NCBI GenBank assembly: GCA_937898525.1
Contig: CALCBC010000066.1
Location: 49,677-113,676 of the forward strand
Direction of reading: 5' to 3'
Origin: an uncultured Sphingomonadales bacterium
Lineage (GTDB): Bacteria; Pseudomonadota; Alphaproteobacteria; Sphingomonadales; Sphingomonadaceae
Length of the DNA stretch: 64,000 nucleotides
The notes below the pieces were generated by a model. The model had not been told where the DNA came from, did no database searches, and saw nothing but the letters and a program-made list of their open reading frames with translations. Each line of letters opens with the position of its first letter. The stretch's first letter is position 1. The position numbers were made by a program, and so were the translations under genes. Positions 42,586 to 52,109 of this stretch are shown here, piece by piece.

Positions 42586-45111
42586 ATGGCCGAAACCGAT
42601 CAGACCGCCGGCGAATCGTTCACCTACCGCATCCGCCGCGAAGCGAGCGGCGTCCTCGCGTGGTACCGCGAGGCCTGGCGCGAGAAGCGCTGGGTCCGCT
42701 GGGCGTCGTGGGCGGTGCTGGCCTTCGTCGTGCTCTGGGCACTGGTCTGGGTCCTGCTGGCGCGCGACCTGCCCGATGCCGAGATGCTGCTCGAGTACGA
42801 GCCGCCGCTGCCGACGATGGTGCGCGGGGCCGACGGCGAAATCGTTCACTCCTACGCGCGCGAACGGCGCGTACAGCTGCAATACAAGGATTTCCCGCCG
42901 CAGCTCGTTAACGCCTTTACCTCGGTCGAGGACGAGACGTTCTGGACCCACGGCGGCATCGACATCACCGGCACGCTGAACGCGGTGTTCGACTATGCCA
43001 CCAAGCTCGGTTCGGGCCAGCGCGCGGTCGGCGGTTCGACGATCACCCAGCAGGTCGCGAAGAACATCCTGCTCGGCAACGAGTACTCGATCACCCGCAA
43101 GCTCAAGGAGATGATCCTCGCCCGGCGCATCGAAAGCGTGCTGAGCAAGCGCGAGATCATGGAGCTTTACCTGAACGAGATTCCGCTCGGCCGGCGCAGT
43201 TTCGGCGTGCAGGCCGCGAGCCGCGCCTATTTCAACCGCGACGTGGACGATCTCGAGCTGCACCAGATGGCGTTTCTCGCCATCCTGCCCAAGGCGCCCG
43301 AACGCTATGGACGCGCTGCCTATGCCGACGAGGCGCTTGCCCGGCGCAACTTCGTGCTCGACGTGATGGCCGAGAACGGCCACATCACCGAGACGCAGGC
43401 GGCCGAGGCGAAGGCGAAGCCGCTGGGCCTCGTCACCCAGCAGGCCGAAGTGCGCTCGGTCGACGCCGGCTATTTCCTGGAAGAGGTCCGGCGGCGCCTG
43501 ATCGAGCGCTACGGCGAGCAGGCCGAGGACGGGCCGCACAGCGTCTATGCAGGCGGCCTGTGGGTCCGCACGTCGCTCGACACCGAAATGCAGGCGGCCG
43601 CCCGCAATGCACTGCGCGCAGGGCTGATCCGCTTTTCCGCGGGCCGTCCCTGGCACGGACCGATCGCCACGATCGATCCCTCCAAGGGGGACCTGACCGA
43701 GCAGCTCGCTTCGACCAACATCGGCATCGACTACCTCGACTGGCGGGTCGGCGTGGTAGTAGCGCGCTCGGGCAACTCGGCGACGATCGGCTTTGCGAAT
43801 GGCGAGGAAGCGCCGCTGGCCAACTTCCCCGACGCAATCAAGGTCGGCGACGTCACGGCGGTGGCGCCGAGCGGCAACGCGTGGGCTGTTCGCACGGTCC
43901 CCGAGGTGCAGGGCGGCTTTGTCGTCATGGACCCGAACACCGGCCGCGTTCTCGCCATGCAGGGCGGCTTCGACTTCCGCCTGAGCGACTTCAACCGGGC
44001 CACGCAGGCGCTGCGCCAGCCCGGTTCGACGATCAAGCCGTTCGTCTACGCCACCGGCCTCGACCAGGGGATGACCCCGGCGACGATGGTCCCCGACCAG
44101 ACCTTCTGCGTCTACCAGGGCGCGAACCTCGGGGAGAAGTGCTTCCGCAACTTCGGCGGCGGTGGCGGTGGCGAGCACACGATGCGCTGGGGCCTCGAGC
44201 AGTCGCGCAACCTGATGACCGTGCACATCGCCGCCGACGCCGGGATGGAGAACGTCAACAACACCTTCGAGCGCGTCGGCATCGGCCGCTACGAGAACTA
44301 CCTGTCGTTCGCGCTCGGCGCCGGCGAGACCACGGTGCTCAAGATGGTCAATGCCTACGCGGCGCTGGCCAACAACGGCCTGCAGCACACGCCGACGCTG
44401 ATCGACTACGTCCAGGACCGCCGCGGCAAGGTCATCTGGCGCGCCGACCAGCGCGAGTGCAAGGGCTGCAACATGGACGCGTGGGACGGCAAGCCGATGC
44501 CCCGCCTGCGCGAGCAGGGCCGCGTGGTGATGGACCCGCGCACGGCCTACCAGGTCACGCACATGCTCGAAGGGGTGGTTCAGCGAGGAACCGCGACCGT
44601 GCTGCGCGACCTCGGCATCCCGCTGTTCGGCAAGACCGGGACGACATCGGGCCCGACCGACGTGTGGTTCGTCGGCGGTTCGCCCGACATCGTCGGCGGA
44701 GTCTATATCGGCTACGACCAGCCCCGCAGCCTCGGCGGATGGGCCCAGGGTGGACGGGTCGCGGCGCCGATCTTCAAGCAGTTCGTGCAGGAAACCCGCT
44801 CCAAGTGGTCCGGCCGGCCGTTCCTTGCGCCCGAGGGCGTGCGGATGGTCCGCATCGACCGGCGCACCGGCAACCGCGTGTTCGACGGGTGGCCGACGGA
44901 CGAGCCGCAGGCGGCGGTCATCTGGGAGGCGTTCAAGCCCGACACCGAACCCAGGCGCACGCGTCGGCAGGACGAAGCCGACCAGCTGCGCGAGCTGGTT
45001 CTCGCCCATCTGCGCGGCGCGACCGGGGCGGGTGCCTCCGCACAGAGCCCGGCCGAGGCCGAAGGGGCACAGCAGACCAATTTCGTCGAGGAAAGCGGCG
45101 GCATCTACTAG
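42586..45111 (+). CDS. mrcA: Penicillin-binding protein 1A (bifunctional)
   Basis: 841 residues. One N-terminal TM helix (ASWAVLAFVVLWALVWVLLA), then a GT51 glycosyltransferase domain (catalytic glutamate in SVEDETFWTHGGIDITG, and GGSTITQQVAKNILLG, LNEIPLGRRSFGVQAAS). An OB-like linker precedes the transpeptidase domain: SxxK in RQPGSTIKPFVYATG, SxN in WGLEQSRNLMT, and KTG in FGKTGTTSGPTDVWFVGG. Polymerises and crosslinks peptidoglycan in the periplasm. The C-terminal ~60 residues are polar and disordered. Confidence 0.95.
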   Translation: MAETDQTAGESFTYRIRREASGVLAWYREAWREKRWVRWASWAVLAFVVLWALVWVLLARDLPDAEMLLEYEPPLPTMVRGADGEIVHSYARERRVQLQYKDFPPQLVNAFTSVEDETFWTHGGIDITGTLNAVFDYATKLGSGQRAVGGSTITQQVAKNILLGNEYSITRKLKEMILARRIESVLSKREIMELYLNEIPLGRRSFGVQAASRAYFNRDVDDLELHQMAFLAILPKAPERYGRAAYADEALARRNFVLDVMAENGHITETQAAEAKAKPLGLVTQQAEVRSVDAGYFLEEVRRRLIERYGEQAEDGPHSVYAGGLWVRTSLDTEMQAAARNALRAGLIRFSAGRPWHGPIATIDPSKGDLTEQLASTNIGIDYLDWRVGVVVARSGNSATIGFANGEEAPLANFPDAIKVGDVTAVAPSGNAWAVRTVPEVQGGFVVMDPNTGRVLAMQGGFDFRLSDFNRATQALRQPGSTIKPFVYATGLDQGMTPATMVPDQTFCVYQGANLGEKCFRNFGGGGGGEHTMRWGLEQSRNLMTVHIAADAGMENVNNTFERVGIGRYENYLSFALGAGETTVLKMVNAYAALANNGLQHTPTLIDYVQDRRGKVIWRADQRECKGCNMDAWDGKPMPRLREQGRVVMDPRTAYQVTHMLEGVVQRGTATVLRDLGIPLFGKTGTTSGPTDVWFVGGSPDIVGGVYIGYDQPRSLGGWAQGGRVAAPIFKQFVQETRSKWSGRPFLAPEGVRMVRIDRRTGNRVFDGWPTDEPQAAVIWEAFKPDTEPRRTRRQDEADQLRELVLAHLRGATGAGASAQSPAEAEGAQQTNFVEESGGIY

Positions 45112-45179
45112 GCCTGCGGGGCCCTTCCGCGACAAATGTCCATATGGACTTTGTCCGGTCGGCATGCATAATTCCGCGC

Positions 45180-45725
45180 ATGACCAAACGCCCGCTGATG
45201 CTCGCCGCGGCGGTGGCCGCCCTGTTCGCAACGCCCGGGAATGCCGCGCTCGAGGAAGGGCAGCACGTCCCCTCGCTCGTGACGCAGGGGGCACTCGACG
45301 GCAAGGCCTTTCCCTTCAACCTGCAGCAGGCGCTGCGCCAGGGACCCGTGGTGCTGTACTTCTTCCCCAAGGCCAACACGCCGGGCTGCAATCTCGAGGC
45401 CAAGGCTTTCGCCGAGAAGATTGACGAATTCCGCCGCGCCGGCGCCCAGGTCGTCGGCATGTCGGGTGACACGCTCGAGGACCTGGCCGAGTTCTCGAAG
45501 AAGGAATGCGGCGGCAAGTTCCCGGTTGCGCGTGCAACCCCGGCGACGATCCAGGCGTTCGACGTCCCGCTCGAATTCAACGGCCAGCGCAACGAGAACC
45601 TGGCCAGCCGCACGTCCTACGTCATCGCTCCCAACGGGGAGATCGTGCTGGTCCATTCGGACAACGACTGGAGCGAACACGTCACCCGCACACTCGCCGC
45701 GGTCCAGGCCCTCAGGGCCTCGTAG
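45180..45725 (+). CDS. Exported peroxiredoxin (PrxQ/BCP-like)
   Basis: 181 residues from ATG 45180; an upstream in-frame ATG at 45144 gives a less typical signal sequence. Signal peptide with cleavage after TPGNA (~residue 22), so periplasmic rather than the usual cytoplasmic BCP. Thioredoxin fold with the peroxidatic cysteine in VVLYFFPKANTPGCNLEAKA and a second cysteine in FSKKECGGKFPVARAT. Reduces hydroperoxides with thiols; the periplasmic reductant is unknown. Confidence 0.88.
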   Translation: MTKRPLMLAAAVAALFATPGNAALEEGQHVPSLVTQGALDGKAFPFNLQQALRQGPVVLYFFPKANTPGCNLEAKAFAEKIDEFRRAGAQVVGMSGDTLEDLAEFSKKECGGKFPVARATPATIQAFDVPLEFNGQRNENLASRTSYVIAPNGEIVLVHSDNDWSEHVTRTLAAVQALRAS

Positions 45726-45734
45726 CCCCCGTCA

Positions 45735-45806
45735 TCCCGGCGAAAACCGGGACCGCATTCCGCACGCGCGGCGCCAGTGGCATGCGACCCCTGCTTTCGC
45801 AGGGGT
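45735..45806. repeat. Two-hairpin intergenic repeat
   Basis: Two perfect stems lie in the gap before prfB: tcccgg/ccggga (45735-45740 with 45747-45752) and acccctgc/gcaggggt (45787-45794 with 45799-45806, 4-nt loop). The opening gtcatcccggcgaaaaccgg resembles dispersed palindromic repeats found between genes in sphingomonads. It may end peroxiredoxin transcription; no T-run is present. Confidence 0.6.
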
Positions 45807-45878
45807 GGCGGCGCTCTCGCCACTTCCCCTCGCAACCGCCCTGCGCTAGGGCGCACCGCTTTCCACGGAGACCTCATC

Positions 45879-47006
45879 ATGCGTGCCGAAGGGCAGGCCC
45901 ATATCGACCGGATCGAGGCGGCGCTGGCGCTCGTGCGCCGCTCGCTCGACTGGGACCGCGCGGTGCGCCGCCTCGACGAGCTCAACGCCCGGGTCGAGGA
46001 CCCGACGCTGTGGGACAATCCCAGGCAGGCCGAGGACGTCATGCGCGAGCGCCGCAGGCTCGAGGCGGCAATCGGCACGGTCAACGAGATCACTCGCGAG
46101 ATGGCTGACGCGATCGAGTTCGTCGAGCTCGGTGAGGCCGAGGGTGACGAGGCGGTCATCGCCGAGGGACTGGAAACGCTGGAGAAGCTCGCCGACCGGG
46201 CCGATGCCGACAAGGTCCAGGCGTTGCTCGGTGGCGAGGCCGACGCCAACGACACTTACCTCGAAATCCACGCCGGCGCCGGCGGCACCGAGAGCCAGGA
46301 CTGGGCCGAGATGCTGCTGCGGATGTACACCCGCTGGGCCGAGCGCAAGGGCTACAAGGTAGAGGTTGTCGAGTACGGCGCCGGCGAGCAGGCCGGCATC
46401 AAGTCGGCCACGCTGCTGATCAAGGGCGAGAACGCCTACGGCTACGCCAAGACCGAGAGCGGCGTGCACAGGCTCGTGCGCATCAGCCCGTTCGACAGCT
46501 CGGCGCGGCGCCACACGAGCTTCAGTTCGGTCTGGGTCTACCCGGTGATCGACGACGACATCGAGATCGAGATCAACGAGAGCGACCTCAGGATCGACAC
46601 CTACCGTTCCTCGGGCGCCGGCGGCCAGCACATCAACACTACCGACTCCGCGGTCCGCATCACCCACCTGCCGACCGGGATCGTCGTCGCCAGCCAGAAC
46701 GACCGCAGCCAGCACAAGAACCGTGCCACGGCGATGAACATGCTCAAGGCGCGGCTCTACGAGGCAGAGCTGGCCAAGCGCGAGGCGGCAGCGGGCAGCG
46801 AGTACGAGGCCAAGAGCGAGATCGGCTGGGGCCACCAGATCAGGAGCTACGTCCTGCAGCCTTACCAGCTGGTCAAGGACCTGCGCACGGGTGTCACCTC
46901 GACCAGCCCGAACGACGTGCTCGACGGCAAGATCGATGACTTCATCGCCGCCGCGCTGGCGCAGCGGGTTACCGGGGAAAAGGTCGAAGTCGAGGACGTC
47001 GAGTAG
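45879..47006 (+). CDS. prfB: Peptide chain release factor 2
   Basis: 375 residues from ATG 45879. Recognises UGA and UAA stops. RF2 tripeptide SPF in VRISPFDSSARRHTSF and the peptidyl-hydrolysis GGQ in SSGAGGQHINTTDSAVR are present. The whole gene reads in one frame with no in-frame UGA near codon 26, so the programmed frameshift that controls prfB in many bacteria is absent here, as in various alphaproteobacteria. Confidence 0.95.
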   Translation: MRAEGQAHIDRIEAALALVRRSLDWDRAVRRLDELNARVEDPTLWDNPRQAEDVMRERRRLEAAIGTVNEITREMADAIEFVELGEAEGDEAVIAEGLETLEKLADRADADKVQALLGGEADANDTYLEIHAGAGGTESQDWAEMLLRMYTRWAERKGYKVEVVEYGAGEQAGIKSATLLIKGENAYGYAKTESGVHRLVRISPFDSSARRHTSFSSVWVYPVIDDDIEIEINESDLRIDTYRSSGAGGQHINTTDSAVRITHLPTGIVVASQNDRSQHKNRATAMNMLKARLYEAELAKREAAAGSEYEAKSEIGWGHQIRSYVLQPYQLVKDLRTGVTSTSPNDVLDGKIDDFIAAALAQRVTGEKVEVEDVE

Positions 47007-47089
47007 CCCTTCCGCGAACCAGCCGCCGCGTTTCGCCGGCTGGTCATCGCGCGGCCTTCCCGTTACGTTCTAGGCGAGGAGGGGGCACC

Positions 47090-49171
47090 ATGACTCTTCG
47101 CGCATTGTACGGTGCAGGTCTCGCTGCGGTTGCTCTGGGATTCGCCACGCCCGCCTCGGCACAAGAATCGGTACCGGCTTTTGAGGACCGCGACCTCGAA
47201 CGGCTCGCCTCGCCCGAGCTCACGACGTTCGCCAGCGAACAGGAGTTCGCACGCTACTTGCGCGAGGTAGACCGGATTCAGCGCAAGCGGCGCACTTCGC
47301 GCCGCGGGTGGCGCGGCTCTCAGGCCGAGCCCGGCCTTCCGGAGATCGTCGTAGCGCAAGCGGACGTGGCCGAGCCCGAGTGCATCGATCCTGAGCTCTG
47401 CCCGAGCGAGGAGCTTCTGGAGAGCGTCGTGGTTACGGGGAGCCGGGTCGCCACGCCCACGATCACCAACGTCCAGGTCGCCGGTGTCGACGAAGGCGAC
47501 ATCGTCAAGCAGATCGGCGAGTACCTGCTGGTGCTGCAGGACGGGCGCATCTTCGCGCTGCACTACCCGTCTATGCGGCTGACCGATCGCATGGACGTGT
47601 ACCGGCGCGACGGGAACGGCCAGCCGGCGGGTGCCGACTGGTACGACGAGATGCTGGTGCAGGGCAACCAGGTCATCATAACCGCCTACAGCTACGAGGA
47701 CCAGGCCAGCGAGATTTCGGTCTTCCGGCTGGACGAGAGCTCGGGTCGCCTCGAACGGCGCGGCGTGTTCCTGATCACCTCGGACGACTACTACGACATC
47801 GACAACTACGCGACCCGCATCATCGGCGACCGGCTGGTGATCCACACACCCTATGAGGCCGAGCAGGTGGCCGATCGCCGCAGCCGCCCCGTGGTTCGCC
47901 GCTGGGACCCCGCGGAAACGCATGACCAGGCCGTGCGCGCGGGACGGCAGCTATTCGACGCGCGCGACATCTATCGCCCGGTGTTTGCGGTCGAGGAGCC
48001 GATCATCCACACGATTTCGGTATGCCCGCTCGGCGAAGTCGCGCAGCGCGGGCTCGAATGCCGGTCTACCGCGATCGTCGGAACCGAGCTGGCCGAGATG
48101 TTCGTCGCTCCCGAGGCGATTTATCTGTGGCTACCGGCCTTCAGCGGAAACGACTGGGGGGCGTTCGAGTGCTCGACGGTCGAGGGCCGAGCCGCTTCGC
48201 GGCTGGTTCCTCCGGCGGCCGTCATGCGGATTCCCGTGGGGCGCAGCGATCCCCAGGTCATGGGGGTGCGCGGGATGCCGTTCGACCAGTTCTCGATGGA
48301 CGAATACCAGGGCCGGTTTCGCGCGCTGGTCAACTGGGGCCGACCCTATTGCGTGGGGTCCTACGACGAGACTGCGCAAGTTGCGCTGGTCGACGTGCCG
48401 CCGAGTGCCTTCGGCAGCGTCTATCGTGAGCCTCGCGACAGCCTGTTCACGCCGCTGCCTTCGCCGGGGACGCGCGTGGTCGACAACCGCTTCGCCGGGG
48501 ACTGGCTCGTCTACGGCGGCCGCGACTCGTTCAGCGGGAGGCCGTGGTATCGAGGCGAAGGCGAGACCATCCCGCTGTCATCGGCCGTTGCCGTTCCGCT
48601 GCGCAATCCCTCGGCCAGTGTCATGATCGGGCAGCCTCACAACGTCATCCGCATCGAGCGCGTGGGCGACGATATGATCGTCAACGGCTACCGCGACCTC
48701 GGCGGTCTCAGCGTATCGTACCTCGACCTCGGCGAGACGGCGCGGATTGCCAGCACGCAGCGGCTCGACGACCGTTTCGAAAGCGAGGGCCGCAGCCACG
48801 CATTCAATGCCACGGTGGCGGCCGATGGCAGCGGCGTGCTTGGCGTGCCGACCATCTCGCGCGTGCAGGATGCCGGCCGTTACTGGTGGTGGTCGCGCCC
48901 CTCGGACCTCAACTACCTGACGTTCGATTCGCGGGGTCGCCTCGCCGATGCGGGCTACCTTCCGGGCAAGGCGGAAGAGGAAGTGGAGACCGCCGAGGGG
49001 TACGAATGCGAGGTGTCGTGCATCGACTGGTACGGCAACGCCCGCCCGTTCTTCCTCGGTGACAAGGTCTTCGGCCTGATCGCCACCGAGCTGGTCGAAG
49101 CTGAACTTGTCCAGGGCAGGGTCACCGAGCGGCGGCGCGTCGACCTCACCGGGCCGGTGACCGGCCGGTAG
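47090..49171 (+). CDS. Secreted beta-propeller domain protein
   Basis: 693 residues from ATG 47090 behind a strong gaggaggggg site. Signal peptide cleaved near TPASAQ (~residue 24). The central domain matches the secreted C-terminal beta-propeller family (PF09826-type): TNVQVAGVDEGDIVKQIGEY, followed by repeated strand sets such as VIITAYSYEDQASEISVFRL, MIVNGYRDLGGLSVSYLDLG. Residues 90-130 carry a short cysteine-containing region (EPECIDPELCPSEE). Extracytoplasmic; function unknown. Confidence 0.85.
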   Translation: MTLRALYGAGLAAVALGFATPASAQESVPAFEDRDLERLASPELTTFASEQEFARYLREVDRIQRKRRTSRRGWRGSQAEPGLPEIVVAQADVAEPECIDPELCPSEELLESVVVTGSRVATPTITNVQVAGVDEGDIVKQIGEYLLVLQDGRIFALHYPSMRLTDRMDVYRRDGNGQPAGADWYDEMLVQGNQVIITAYSYEDQASEISVFRLDESSGRLERRGVFLITSDDYYDIDNYATRIIGDRLVIHTPYEAEQVADRRSRPVVRRWDPAETHDQAVRAGRQLFDARDIYRPVFAVEEPIIHTISVCPLGEVAQRGLECRSTAIVGTELAEMFVAPEAIYLWLPAFSGNDWGAFECSTVEGRAASRLVPPAAVMRIPVGRSDPQVMGVRGMPFDQFSMDEYQGRFRALVNWGRPYCVGSYDETAQVALVDVPPSAFGSVYREPRDSLFTPLPSPGTRVVDNRFAGDWLVYGGRDSFSGRPWYRGEGETIPLSSAVAVPLRNPSASVMIGQPHNVIRIERVGDDMIVNGYRDLGGLSVSYLDLGETARIASTQRLDDRFESEGRSHAFNATVAADGSGVLGVPTISRVQDAGRYWWWSRPSDLNYLTFDSRGRLADAGYLPGKAEEEVETAEGYECEVSCIDWYGNARPFFLGDKVFGLIATELVEAELVQGRVTERRRVDLTGPVTGR

Positions 49172-49177
49172 GACCCG

Positions 49178-49747
49178 CTAGTCCGCGCCCTCATCGGTGT
49201 CGGGCTGAAGCCTGCCGAGCGGTGAAACGGCGACGATGTGCTTCGCCGCGAGGAATCGCTCGGCTTCGAGCCCCGCCTCCATCAGTGCAGAGCGGCTCGA
49301 AAACGTGCACACGTCGATCTCGGTCAGGCCGTCGCGCTCGATGACCAGGCCCTCCACCGGCGGCGTGCCTGCGCACTCGGGCCAGTAGATCGCGATCGCG
49401 CCGTCTTCCGTGAGGTGAGCGATGAGGTAGAGGTCGCCTTCGCCGCCTTCGTCCGAGCGATCGACGGCCAGGAAATAACGGCCCGAACCGCCCTCGATCC
49501 GGACGAAGCCGAGGACGGACCGCTCGACCTTTCCGTTGTCGAGGTCGGTGCTGGAACTGTCCACGAGCCCGCCCGGGCGGGTGCGCAATACGACGCGTGC
49601 CTGTTCATCGCCGTTCGCGTCGAAGCTTGTGTAGTTTCCCTCCAGGCCGAGATTCGCCCAGTCGCCGCGGTCGAAGATGCGCGCCTCCGACTGCCAGCAA
49701 GCGGCCAGCAGGAGGGCCAGTCCCGCGGCCATGAGCGTGCGTCGCAT
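49178..49747 (-). CDS. Lipoprotein, function unknown
   Basis: 189 residues from ATG 49747. Signal peptide with lipobox LLAAC (Cys17). The mature part is beta-rich (GRYFLAVDRSDEGGEGDLYL) and the C-terminal part includes CAGTPP and EIDVCTFSSR. It converges on the beta-propeller gene (6-nt gap between the stops) and is divergent from the methyltransferase. No recognised family. Confidence 0.7.
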   Translation of the reverse strand: MRRTLMAAGLALLLAACWQSEARIFDRGDWANLGLEGNYTSFDANGDEQARVVLRTRPGGLVDSSSTDLDNGKVERSVLGFVRIEGGSGRYFLAVDRSDEGGEGDLYLIAHLTEDGAIAIYWPECAGTPPVEGLVIERDGLTEIDVCTFSSRSALMEAGLEAERFLAAKHIVAVSPLGRLQPDTDEGAD

Positions 49748-49838
49748 CGCATTCCCCCCTGCCTGCGGGAGAACCTATCCCCGCCGGGCCGTTACGCAAG
49801 CTTTGCCTTGCCGCTCTTGCCTAGCTAATGCGCGCCGG

Positions 49839-50588
49839 ATGCTTCGCCGGCCCACTCTCATGCTCCTTGCCTGCGCCGGCCTCGTCGCCGTGGCCGGCTG
49901 CTGGCAGCCGTCGCCTGATGCCGACCGCCCGGAAACGGCGCGCGACTTTCCGCGCGCGTACCGCCCGGTTTCGGAAGTGTCGGGCAACGCCTTCTCGACC
50001 GAAGAGCTGCGCGACGACCGCAACGAGGCCAACACCGTGATGCAGCTGGCCGGCATCCGGTCCGGAATGACCGTGGCGGACATCGGGGCGGGCGAGGGCT
50101 ACTACACCGTGCGCCTTGCGGAGCGGGTCGGACCCGAGGGGCGCGTGCTTGCCCAGGACATCGACCCCGAAGTGCGCGACCGGCTCGCGCAACGCGTCTT
50201 GCGCGAGCGGCTGGACAACGTCTCGGTGCGGCTCGGCACGCCGGACGATCCCAAGCTGCCCGAGAACAGCTTCGATCGGATCTTCATGGTCCACATGTAT
50301 CACGAAGTGGAAGAGCCCTACGCCTTCCTGTGGCGGCTGCGCCCGGCGCTGCGCAAGGGCGGCCAGGTCATCGTGGTCGACATGGACCGCCCGACCGACG
50401 AGCACGGCACGCCGCCCGAGCTGTTGTTCTGCGAATTCGAGGCTGTCGGCTTCAGGCTTGTGGAATATGTTCCTAAGCCGGAATTTGCGGGCTATTATGC
50501 GCAATTCGAGGCGGTCGGGCCAAGGCCGGCGCCGGAAGACATCATCCCCTGTGGCGAACAGGGCCGGAAACAGGGGAACGCGCCGTAG
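49839..50588 (+). CDS. Predicted lipoprotein with SAM-methyltransferase fold
   Basis: 249 residues from ATG 49839. The N-terminus is a signal peptide with lipobox VAVAGC (Cys21), followed by a class I methyltransferase domain: motif I VADIGAGEGYYTVRLAE, FDRIFMVHMYHEVEEPYAFL, and KGGQVIVVDMDRPTDEHG. SAM is a cytoplasmic cofactor, so an exported methyltransferase-fold protein is odd; either the fold has another role, the signal is not functional, or the domain binds something else. Homologues with signal peptides are known in sphingomonads as unnamed methyltransferases (recalled, not searched). Confidence 0.75.
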   Translation: MLRRPTLMLLACAGLVAVAGCWQPSPDADRPETARDFPRAYRPVSEVSGNAFSTEELRDDRNEANTVMQLAGIRSGMTVADIGAGEGYYTVRLAERVGPEGRVLAQDIDPEVRDRLAQRVLRERLDNVSVRLGTPDDPKLPENSFDRIFMVHMYHEVEEPYAFLWRLRPALRKGGQVIVVDMDRPTDEHGTPPELLFCEFEAVGFRLVEYVPKPEFAGYYAQFEAVGPRPAPEDIIPCGEQGRKQGNAP

Positions 50589-50611
50589 ATGGGCGCGAGC
50601 AGGAAAGACAA

Positions 50612-52018
50612 ATGGCATTCAAAGGGTTGAAACCCATCATTTATGGTGGTCGTGAAGTGTGGCCGCTGATCGAGGGCGGAAAGGGCGTTTCGGCGACCAA
50701 CCACATGAGTTCGGGGGCCTGGGCGGCGGCCGGGGGGATTGGCACGGTCAGCGCGGTCAACGCCGACAGCTATGACGCCGAAGGGCGGATCATTCCGCAA
50801 GTCTACACCCAGCTGACTCGCCTCGAGAGGCATCAGCAGTTGATCCGCTACGCGATCGATGGCGCGGTCGAGCAGGTGCGGCGCGCTTACGAAATTGCCG
50901 GCGGCCGCGGCGCGATCAACATCAACGTCCTGTGGGAGATGGGCGGAGCGCAGCAGGTGCTCGAGGGCGTGCTCGAGAAGACCCGCGGCCTCGTGACCGG
51001 CGTCACCTGCGGGGCCGGCATGCCCTACAAGCTCAGCGAGATCGCCGCGCGCTACAACGTCAACTACCTGCCGATCATCAGCTCGGCGCGCGCCTTCCGC
51101 GCCTTGTGGAAACGCGCCTACCACAAGGTTTCCGAGCTGATGGCCGCTGTGGTCTACGAGGACCCGTGGCTTGCCGGCGGGCACAACGGGCTCAGCAACG
51201 CCGAGGACCCGACCAGGCCCGAGGATCCCTATCCGCGCGTGAAGGCCGTGCGCGACACGATGCGCGCCGAGGGCATCTCCGACGACGTGCCGATCGTGAT
51301 GGCCGGCGGCGTCTGGTACCTGCGCGAGTGGAACGACTGGATCGACAATCCCGAGCTCGGCCAGATCGCGTTCCAGTACGGCACGCGGCCGCTGCTGACC
51401 GAAGAAAGCCCGATCCCGCAGGGCTGGAAGGACCGCCTGCGCACGCTCGACGAAGGCGACGTCCTGCTGCACCGGTTCTCGCCGACCGGTTTCTACAGCT
51501 CGGCGGTGCGGAACCTGTTCCTGCGCAACCTCGAAGCGCGCAGCGAGCGGCAGGTGCCGTACTCGCGCGTCGAGGCCGGCGAGCACACCGTGCAGCTCGA
51601 CGTCGGCGTCAAGGGCAAGAACTTCTGGGTCACTCCGCGCGACCGCGAGCGCGCCCGCGCCTGGGCCGCCGCCGGCTTTACCGAGGCGCTGAAGACGCCC
51701 GACGATACGGTGGTCTTCGTGACGCCCGAGGAGCGCGCGACGATCCGCGAGGACCAGGCGGCCTGCATGGGCTGCCTGTCGCACTGCGGGTTCTCGTCGT
51801 GGAAGGACCACGACGATTACACGACCGGCCGTCTCGCCGACCCGCGCAGCTTCTGCATCCAGAAGACCCTGCAGGACATTGCGCACGGGGGCGACACCGA
51901 GCGCAACCTGATGTTCGCCGGGCACAGCGCGTTCCGCTTCAAGCAGGATCCCTTCTACTCGAACAACTTCACGCCGACCGTGAAGCAGTTGGTCGATCGC
52001 ATCCTGACGGGGGACTGA
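50612..52018 (+). CDS. NAD(P)H-dependent flavin oxidoreductase (YrpB/nitronate monooxygenase type)
   Basis: 468 residues. TIM-barrel FMN enzyme of the nitronate monooxygenase group: GLVTGVTCGAGMPYKLSEIA, YLPIISSARAFRALWKRAYH, and the FMN phosphate-binding VIMAGGVWYLREWNDW. A cysteine-rich segment near the end (ACMGCLSHCGFSSW) may bind a metal or cluster and is not in classical fungal-type enzymes. Substrate unknown. RBS aggaaag precedes ATG 50612. Confidence 0.82.
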   Translation: MAFKGLKPIIYGGREVWPLIEGGKGVSATNHMSSGAWAAAGGIGTVSAVNADSYDAEGRIIPQVYTQLTRLERHQQLIRYAIDGAVEQVRRAYEIAGGRGAININVLWEMGGAQQVLEGVLEKTRGLVTGVTCGAGMPYKLSEIAARYNVNYLPIISSARAFRALWKRAYHKVSELMAAVVYEDPWLAGGHNGLSNAEDPTRPEDPYPRVKAVRDTMRAEGISDDVPIVMAGGVWYLREWNDWIDNPELGQIAFQYGTRPLLTEESPIPQGWKDRLRTLDEGDVLLHRFSPTGFYSSAVRNLFLRNLEARSERQVPYSRVEAGEHTVQLDVGVKGKNFWVTPRDRERARAWAAAGFTEALKTPDDTVVFVTPEERATIREDQAACMGCLSHCGFSSWKDHDDYTTGRLADPRSFCIQKTLQDIAHGGDTERNLMFAGHSAFRFKQDPFYSNNFTPTVKQLVDRILTGD

Positions 52019-52109
52019 GCGGGGCTGGCAAGCGTGGGTTCACTTGCACCCGCGATAGCTGGCGGCCAATTGGGGGCAGCAGACCAGATGATTCGCCGGG
52101 AGTGAGAGC

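Noticed and set aside
45879..46000. Programmed frameshift in prfB
   Set aside because: The frame is continuous from ATG 45879 with no in-frame UGA near codon 26.
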